DNA of 64,000 nt from contig CAZLMW010000018.1 in assembly GCA_964560875.1 (NCBI GenBank), forward strand, positions 23,424 to 87,423. Reading direction: 5' to 3'. This DNA is from CAZLMW01 sp964560875 (GTDB lineage Bacteria > Myxococcota_A > UBA9042). Every line of letters begins with the position of its first letter. Within the stretch, counting starts at the first letter, position 1. Positions 59,279-64,000 of this stretch are shown here, one piece after another. Made by a program: the position numbers and the translations under genes. Under the pieces are notes generated by a model. It saw nothing but the letters and a program-made list of their open reading frames with translations, ran no database searches and had not been told where the DNA came from.

Positions 59279-60760
59279 GTGAACGCCACAACTGCCCACT
59301 ACCACGTCGCGATCGTCGGCACCGACCTGGCGGGGCTTATCGTCGGGGCGTTGTGCGCCAAGCGCGGCTATCGGGTCATCGTCATCGGACACGGGGGCCA
59401 CCCGCTGCTGTATCGGCATGAAGAACACGTCTTCTGTCGTCGGCCCCAGCTCATCTACGGCCTGGGCAGCCCGCCGGTCCGCCACGTCTTCGAACAGCTC
59501 GGCCTGGGACTGGAGCTTCGCAACCTGCCGATGCCGATCGATCCCGGCTACCAGGTTGTCCTGCCGCGCGCTCGCGTCGACGTCACGACACACACCGAAC
59601 ACATGCGACGCGAGTTCGAGCGCGAATTTCCGGGCGAACGACAGGCGATCGACGCGTTCTATCGGCGTGTGGCTGAGATCGACGCGCAGGTCGAAGAGGT
59701 GCTTACCCTCGGCGTGCGCATGCCGCCGCAGGGGTTGATCGAAGGGCTGAAATTCCGCCGCCTGGTCAAACGTTTCCCCTTCCTCGACGACGAATGGGCC
59801 ATCGAGGATCCGCTCGCAGCGTTCGCCCACGGGCATCCGTTCCGCGCGTTGACGCTCGCCCCCTTCCGATTCGCCTCTTCGATGCTGCCTGCCCGCCCCT
59901 ACCCGGCGACCCTCGTGCGCTGTATCAATGAGCTGCGCAAGGGCGTTTTTGAGTTCAGCACGGGCCCGGACACGTTGCGGGATCTGTTCACGGGCATCAT
60001 CCGCGCCGCTGGCGATTTCCGTCCCGACGCGCGCGCGACCGGGATCGAAATCCGCCGCGGCCGCGCCACGCACCTGCAATTGCGCGACCGGCGCCAGGCG
60101 CTGGGATGCGACGTCCTGGTCTGCAACACCGACCCGAAACGCTTCTTCGCCCTCATCGACACCGAAGAACAGCGCGAGGACTACCATCACGTCGTCCACC
60201 AGCTGCAGCCGATCTACTACACGTTCACGGGCAACTTCGCGGTGCATGCCGACGCGATCCCCGAGGCCATGGCCCCGCACGTCTTCGTGGTCGGTGACGA
60301 ACGCGGCCCGCTCGAGGAAGAAAACCTGGTTCATATTCAGCGAGATCCCGGTCCACGCAGCGCCCACAAGAACGTGCGGACCCTCACCGCGTCGATGCGC
60401 GTCCCTCTTGCGGCGGCATCTGGCGGGGTCCCCGGCGCATACGAGCTGCTCGATTCGTTGCAGCGCGGGGTTGAGCGCGTCGTTCCCTTCCTCAGCGAAC
60501 ACCTCGTCGATCGCCATACGCCATGGATCGCTGACGACAGCGCCACCAAGATCGACCTGCAGGCCCTGCAGCCGTCGTACGGTGAAGCGATCGCCCATAC
60601 GCTCGGCACCAGCCCGATCGCTACCGTCACCGGCTACAAGAACATCTTGATGGGGTCGGACGCCTCGTTTTGCGGCTTTGGCTCCGACGGGCCCTATGTC
60701 GCGGCGCTGCACCAAATGGCGCTCATCGGCGATCTCGTTTCGGTGAAGAGCGGCTTCTGA
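59279..60760 (+). CDS. FAD/NAD(P)-binding oxidoreductase, phytoene desaturase-like
   Basis: A 493-residue flavoprotein. The dinucleotide-binding start is HVAIVGTDLAGLIVGALCAK, then GYRVIVIG; the usual GxGxxG reads GTDLAG, so FAD binding may be altered. The body follows the carotenoid/amine-oxidase-like plan (ELRKGVFEFSTGPDTLRDLF and LGCDVLVCNTDPKRFFALID), with the C-terminal GSDASFCGFGSDGPYVAALH near the second FAD contact. No carotenoid genes are near. It precedes TolC, MlaC and FadL-like genes on the same strand (64-bp gap), so it may act on a lipid or pigment in the envelope. GTG at 59279 gives the Rossmann start; the frame continues upstream without support. 219 bp upstream hold no certain promoter. 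Confidence 0.8.
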   Translation: MNATTAHYHVAIVGTDLAGLIVGALCAKRGYRVIVIGHGGHPLLYRHEEHVFCRRPQLIYGLGSPPVRHVFEQLGLGLELRNLPMPIDPGYQVVLPRARVDVTTHTEHMRREFEREFPGERQAIDAFYRRVAEIDAQVEEVLTLGVRMPPQGLIEGLKFRRLVKRFPFLDDEWAIEDPLAAFAHGHPFRALTLAPFRFASSMLPARPYPATLVRCINELRKGVFEFSTGPDTLRDLFTGIIRAAGDFRPDARATGIEIRRGRATHLQLRDRRQALGCDVLVCNTDPKRFFALIDTEEQREDYHHVVHQLQPIYYTFTGNFAVHADAIPEAMAPHVFVVGDERGPLEEENLVHIQRDPGPRSAHKNVRTLTASMRVPLAAASGGVPGAYELLDSLQRGVERVVPFLSEHLVDRHTPWIADDSATKIDLQALQPSYGEAIAHTLGTSPIATVTGYKNILMGSDASFCGFGSDGPYVAALHQMALIGDLVSVKSGF

Positions 60761-60824
60761 TCGTACGTTGATGCCCAGACCGTTGCACGGCGCGTTGCCC
60801 AGACGTCGCGCCCGGGAGCCCGCC

Positions 60825-62372
60825 ATGCCCGTCTATTCACGATCTGCGCTTTGTTCATCCGGCAATAGGCTTCTTGCCGCCGCGACAGTCCTGGCAATCG
60901 CCATACCGACCGCGCTCGCCGCCTCACCGGGGCCCGGAAAAACCGGCGCTGCAGCGCAAAAGGCCACCGCCAAGCCCGCAAAGCCGGCCGCCAAGACGAT
61001 CACGTGCACTTTCGCCCAGTGTTTTCGGCAAGCGATGGCCCGTTCGCCGCTGATCGCGGCCGCGCGCACCGACATCGACAAGTACGCCGCCCTCGCCGCG
61101 GAGGCCGACAGCGCGCTCTATCCGACGTTCAACTTCACCGCCTTCGGCACCATCATGCCGACCCTCAAGGATGGTCGCAACGGTGCGGATCTATTGGAGG
61201 ATTGGGATTGGAACCGGCCCCGCCCGTACCTGACCGGTCAGCTCTCGTTCACCCAGGCGTTGTGGACCTTCGGCAAGATCGATGCCCTGCAACAGATGGC
61301 CAAGACCGGCGTGCGGGTTGGCAAGACCGTGCAAGAAGTGGCGAAGATGGAGATGCACTACCAGCTGTCCCGCGCGTGGTGGACGCTGGTGTTGGCCGAC
61401 GAGCTCGATGGCATCATCCGCGAGGGCGAAAGGCAGCTGAACAAGGAGCGTAAACGCATCGATAAATCCGAGGACGACGACGATTTTGATCCCAACAGCA
61501 GGCTGCAGCTGCGCATGTTGGAGGCCGATTTCGAAAAGCGCGTTCGGGTCGCTCGACGCACGCGCGCGCTGGCCGAAGATGCCGTGCGCATGGCGCTCAA
61601 CGAACCCAGCACGACGATCGTGAAGGCCAAGGCCGAGGATGGGCTCGAGCCGGTCGAATACACGCTGCTGCCAAGTCGCGTGTACGAGGAGCTCGCCATC
61701 GCCAACCATCCGCGGCTGGCGGCCAAGCGCGGGGGGCTGTTCGTCAAGCTTCAGCAGGTCCGCTACGAGCGCAACAAGCTGTGGCCTGACGTCGTCCTGG
61801 TCGGCCGCTTTGCCTACACCTACTCGCCCGCGATCGCGACCGACACCAACGTCGCCGAAAACCCCACCAACCCGACCGTCAGCGGCGGTGGCGTGGCGTT
61901 GCGGTGGCGGCTCGATTTCTTCCGCCAGTTCGCCAAGATCGACAAGGCCGAGGTCGCCCATCGGCGCGCGTCATTGCGGCTACAGGCCGACAAGCAGAAG
62001 ATGCGGCTGCAGGTTCGCAAGCTCTACCGCGAGCTGCGTGACGCCAAGGCGATGGTCGACGTCTACGACCGCGCGATGCGAGCGGCCCGCGGCTGGTTGC
62101 GCACCGAAGAGGAGATGCAGGGCGGCGGTTTCTCCGAATACCGCGAGCTGGCGCGGTCGCTCGAGCAGTTCTATCGCCGCAAGCTGACCTGGCTCGAGAC
62201 GATCCATCGCCACAACGTGCTCGTCGCCGACCTGTCGCGCGCGGTCGGGACCGACATCACCAAGGTCAAGGTCAAGCCAAGACCCGCGAAGGCCACCGCC
62301 AAGCCGGCAAAGAAGCCAGCGGCCAAGGCCCCTGCAAAATCCTCGACAAATGACGATGACGGCTTCGAATAG
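60825..62372 (+). CDS. TolC-family outer-membrane efflux protein
   Basis: A 515-residue exported protein. Signal peptide to about residue 30 (ATVLAIAIPTALAASP), an Ala/Lys/Pro-rich linker, then the TolC/OEP repeat with long alpha-helical hairpins (MEMHYQLSRAWWTLVLADEL, MLEADFEKRVRVARRTRALA, LQADKQKMRLQVRKLYRELR) and beta segments (YPTFNFTAFGTIMPTL, WPDVVLVGRFAYTYSPAIA). The tail is Lys/Ala/Pro-rich. It forms a trimeric channel from outer membrane to periplasm for efflux. ATG at 60825 has GGGAG seven bases before. No RND or ABC partner is in the window; MlaC follows 75 bp later. Confidence 0.9.
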   Translation: MPVYSRSALCSSGNRLLAAATVLAIAIPTALAASPGPGKTGAAAQKATAKPAKPAAKTITCTFAQCFRQAMARSPLIAAARTDIDKYAALAAEADSALYPTFNFTAFGTIMPTLKDGRNGADLLEDWDWNRPRPYLTGQLSFTQALWTFGKIDALQQMAKTGVRVGKTVQEVAKMEMHYQLSRAWWTLVLADELDGIIREGERQLNKERKRIDKSEDDDDFDPNSRLQLRMLEADFEKRVRVARRTRALAEDAVRMALNEPSTTIVKAKAEDGLEPVEYTLLPSRVYEELAIANHPRLAAKRGGLFVKLQQVRYERNKLWPDVVLVGRFAYTYSPAIATDTNVAENPTNPTVSGGGVALRWRLDFFRQFAKIDKAEVAHRRASLRLQADKQKMRLQVRKLYRELRDAKAMVDVYDRAMRAARGWLRTEEEMQGGGFSEYRELARSLEQFYRRKLTWLETIHRHNVLVADLSRAVGTDITKVKVKPRPAKATAKPAKKPAAKAPAKSSTNDDDGFE

Positions 62373-62447
62373 CGGGGTCGGATGCCGCGTTGCGTGATGC
62401 GAGGCGGCGGCAAGCCCTTGCCGGTCGCTGAAACGAGGGGGATACCG

Positions 62448-63074
62448 ATGAAAACCATGAACACAAAACTCATCAGCACATTGGCTGCGACCACAATCGC
62501 CGTCGCCATGATCAGCGCCACGGCCGTTGCTGCGCCCGCCGCCACACCGGACTCCGCCAGCGCGCGTCGGTTCATCGAAGGCCTGCACCACAAGCTCGAC
62601 GCCGCTGTCGCCAAGACACGGGATCTCGGCGCCCTGCACGCGCAAATCGGCGACGAGATGAAGGCCAAGTTCGACTACCAGTACATGGCGCAGCGAATCC
62701 TCGGCAGCAAGAAGTGGACCGGGCTCAAACAAGCGCAGCGCGACCAGTTCGTGGACCTGCTCGAGAAGATGGTTCGGCGCACGTACGTCAAGCGCTTCAA
62801 ACCCGGCAAGAAGGTCAAAGTGAAATACGACGACCGCGTGCGTGTTGGCAAAGAGGGGCGTGTGCAGGTTCGCAGCACCATCAAGGTCAAGCGTACCCGC
62901 GCGGATGTGTGGTATTCGATGCGCCCGCTGGACGGGCAGTGGAAGATCTTCGACATCGTCGTCGACGAGGCGAGCCAGCTGCGGACCTATCGGCGGTCGT
63001 TCAACAAGGTGCTCAAGAAGGACGGATGGGACGCACTCATCGCGAAAATGAAGAAGAGCGCGGCTCGCAAGTAG
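62448..63074 (+). CDS. mlaC: MlaC/Ttg2D-family phospholipid-binding periplasmic protein
   Basis: A 208-residue protein with a signal peptide (AATTIAVAMISATAVAAPA). The mature part has the MlaC pattern: MKAKFDYQYMAQRILGSKKW, QRDQFVDLLEKMVRRTYVKR, VRSTIKVKRTRADVWYSMRP and WKIFDIVVDEASQLRTYRRS. MlaC carries phospholipid between outer and inner membrane with the Mla transporter. ATG at 62448 has a GAGGGGG ribosome site. It is linked here with TolC and a FadL-like barrel rather than with mlaDEF. The next gene overlaps its 3' end. Confidence 0.9.
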   Translation: MKTMNTKLISTLAATTIAVAMISATAVAAPAATPDSASARRFIEGLHHKLDAAVAKTRDLGALHAQIGDEMKAKFDYQYMAQRILGSKKWTGLKQAQRDQFVDLLEKMVRRTYVKRFKPGKKVKVKYDDRVRVGKEGRVQVRSTIKVKRTRADVWYSMRPLDGQWKIFDIVVDEASQLRTYRRSFNKVLKKDGWDALIAKMKKSAARK

Positions 63075-63961
63075 TCGTCGGTCACGGGCTGAATGCGGTT
63101 GCCGTCGTCGCGCTCGCCGCCATCCTGAGCGGCTTTGGGCCGCAGCGTCCCATCGGCCTTGGATCGGGTTCGCTTGGGCGGGCCGATGCTGCCGTCGCCG
63201 GTGGCATGAACGTCGACGCGCTTGCGACCAATCCGGCCAACCTCAAGCGCGGCAAGGGCCAGGCGTTCGAGCTCGGTTACCTGCGCAACCCGCTGACAAG
63301 CAGCAACAACTTCTTCGTCGGCAGCTGCGACCCCAACTCGGCCAGCGGCATCGCCGGCGGGATGACCTACGCCTACGAAGCCGGGTCACTCGCCGAAGGT
63401 GGCGACTTCAACCGCACGGAATGGCGCACCGGTCTGGCTGTCGGCACACAGAGCGACGTCGCGGGCATCATGCTCGGACTCTCGGGCCGCCGACTCACAC
63501 TCGAGCGGTCGCCCAAGGGAGCCAAGACCACCGAACACAGCGACTGGACTGGCGATGTTGGGCTGACCATCGCGTTGACCGGTGGGCTGATCCTCAGCAC
63601 GGTCCTGCGCGACGCGCTTGAGATCGACGAGATGGGCATCAAGCGCCGGATCGCGGCTGGTATCGGCTACGGACACAAGAACTTCATCGTCGAGGCCAAT
63701 GGCGCTTGGGAGCTCGGCGGCGAAAACCCCGTGTATCGAGCGGGGCTGCTTGTCCCGATCGCCGACGTCGCCATCATCCGCGCCGGCTACATCCACGATC
63801 GCTGGATCAACCCCGGCAAGATTCGTCACAGCGCGACCCTTGGCGCTTCGTTTTCGTTTGGCAGCGCGCGCTTGGATGCTGGCGGCGAGATGAACGTGCA
63901 GGAGCCATCCGAGATCCGCTTTGGTCTCTCGCTCGTGTACTTCCTGCCCTACGCTTCCTAG
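63026..63961 (+). CDS. FadL/OmpP1-like outer-membrane barrel protein
   Basis: About 311 residues from an ATG at 63026, overlapping mlaC by 49 bp. The export signal is inferred from a hydrophobic stretch (LNAVAVVALAAILSG). Early mature sequence LGRADAAVAGGMNVDALATNPANL has the FadL/OmpP1 plan (aromatic/Gly segment before NPAxL). Alternating strands follow (GLAVGTQSDVAGIMLGLSG, YGHKNFIVEANGAWELGG), ending in SLVYFLPYAS. It may pass hydrophobic molecules across the outer membrane. The real start may be a CTG near 63089, close to the signal. The last complete gene in the window. Confidence 0.72.
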   Translation: MGRTHRENEEERGSQVVVGHGLNAVAVVALAAILSGFGPQRPIGLGSGSLGRADAAVAGGMNVDALATNPANLKRGKGQAFELGYLRNPLTSSNNFFVGSCDPNSASGIAGGMTYAYEAGSLAEGGDFNRTEWRTGLAVGTQSDVAGIMLGLSGRRLTLERSPKGAKTTEHSDWTGDVGLTIALTGGLILSTVLRDALEIDEMGIKRRIAAGIGYGHKNFIVEANGAWELGGENPVYRAGLLVPIADVAIIRAGYIHDRWINPGKIRHSATLGASFSFGSARLDAGGEMNVQEPSEIRFGLSLVYFLPYAS

Positions 63962-63963
63962 AT

Positions 63964-64000
63964 ATGCGCGGCGAGAATGGCGATCCGCTCTCCCGCTCCC
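63964..64000 (+). CDS. Possible start of a further gene (cut by window end)
   Basis: An ATG three bases after the FadL-like stop opens a frame MRGENGDPLSRS that runs off the window. No ribosome site stands out and twelve residues allow no identification. If real it would extend the envelope operon. Confidence 0.25.
   Translation, partial: MRGENGDPLSRS

Noticed and set aside
59060..60826. Upstream extension of the J-domain frame
   Set aside because: The frame is open but antisense to the flavoprotein gene; the J domain starts at 59059.

Overview
This 64 kb window is very GC-rich, densely coded chromosomal DNA from a Gram-negative bacterium. Outer-membrane features recur: TolC-, MlaC- and FadL-like proteins, TPR plus beta-barrel proteins and at least seven candidate lipoproteins. 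Together with many TPR, HEAT, PEGA and kelch-like proteins, a membrane pyrophosphatase and heavy use of GTG/TTG starts, this suggests Myxococcota or a related deltaproteobacterial lineage. The assignment is by gene content only; there is no rRNA in the window. I found no tRNA, CRISPR, insertion sequence or prophage. A run of 100 N (14011-14110) inside a tandem repeat is an assembly gap.

Layout. 1-1934 (-): ABC permease and ATPase. 2001-11893 (+): branched-chain 2-oxoacid dehydrogenase E1 alpha, a RecQ-like helicase, a large metalloprotease/propeller/barrel protein, a TPR protein, an intergenic region full of inverted repeats, and a B12/radical SAM protein. 11909-13711 (-): an unknown protein. 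13927-14262: 16/17-bp tandem repeat with the gap. 14297-24891 (+): PEGA protein and overlapping kelch-like lipoprotein, a DUF2723-type membrane protein, a NERD-like/SF1 helicase overlapping a HEAT lipoprotein, and a MurC-MurD pair. 24901-29468 (-): a five-gene envelope operon (two lipoproteins, rhomboid protease, TlpA-like thioredoxin, membrane protein) ending in a clear terminator. 29564-31666 (-): membrane pyrophosphatase with its own promoter.

31853-38123 (-): four tightly joined genes (TPR/outer-membrane barrel, membrane-anchored HEAT protein, GT2 polysaccharide synthase with an extra C-terminal domain, toroid-like lipoprotein). They look like an undescribed synthase-dependent exopolysaccharide secretion system and are the best candidate for a new system here. 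38293-41287 (-): rpmF-rpiB-nrdR-ribD-ribE operon with a strong sigma70-type promoter. 41552-41932 (+): small unknown gene, convergent with selB (42153-44159). 44323-47853 (+): a zinc-ribbon/DPF-repeat/TPR membrane protein. 47878-49552 (-): queA and rsmD. 49639-53044: a lipoprotein, a methyltransferase remnant, a methyltransferase and an RlmM-like enzyme. 53259-55253 (-): an orphan 664-residue protein. 55485-58087 (+): metallo-beta-lactamase-fold lipoprotein and SulP transporter. 58175-59059 (-): J-domain protein. 59279-63961 (+): oxidoreductase, TolC-like protein, MlaC and FadL-like barrel, probably one lipid-related envelope operon.

Most genes concern the cell envelope: export, polysaccharide, lipoproteins, lipid transport and peptidoglycan precursors. 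Housekeeping translation and cofactor genes lie between them. Four-base NTGA overlaps with ATG, GTG or TTG starts recur and indicate translational coupling.
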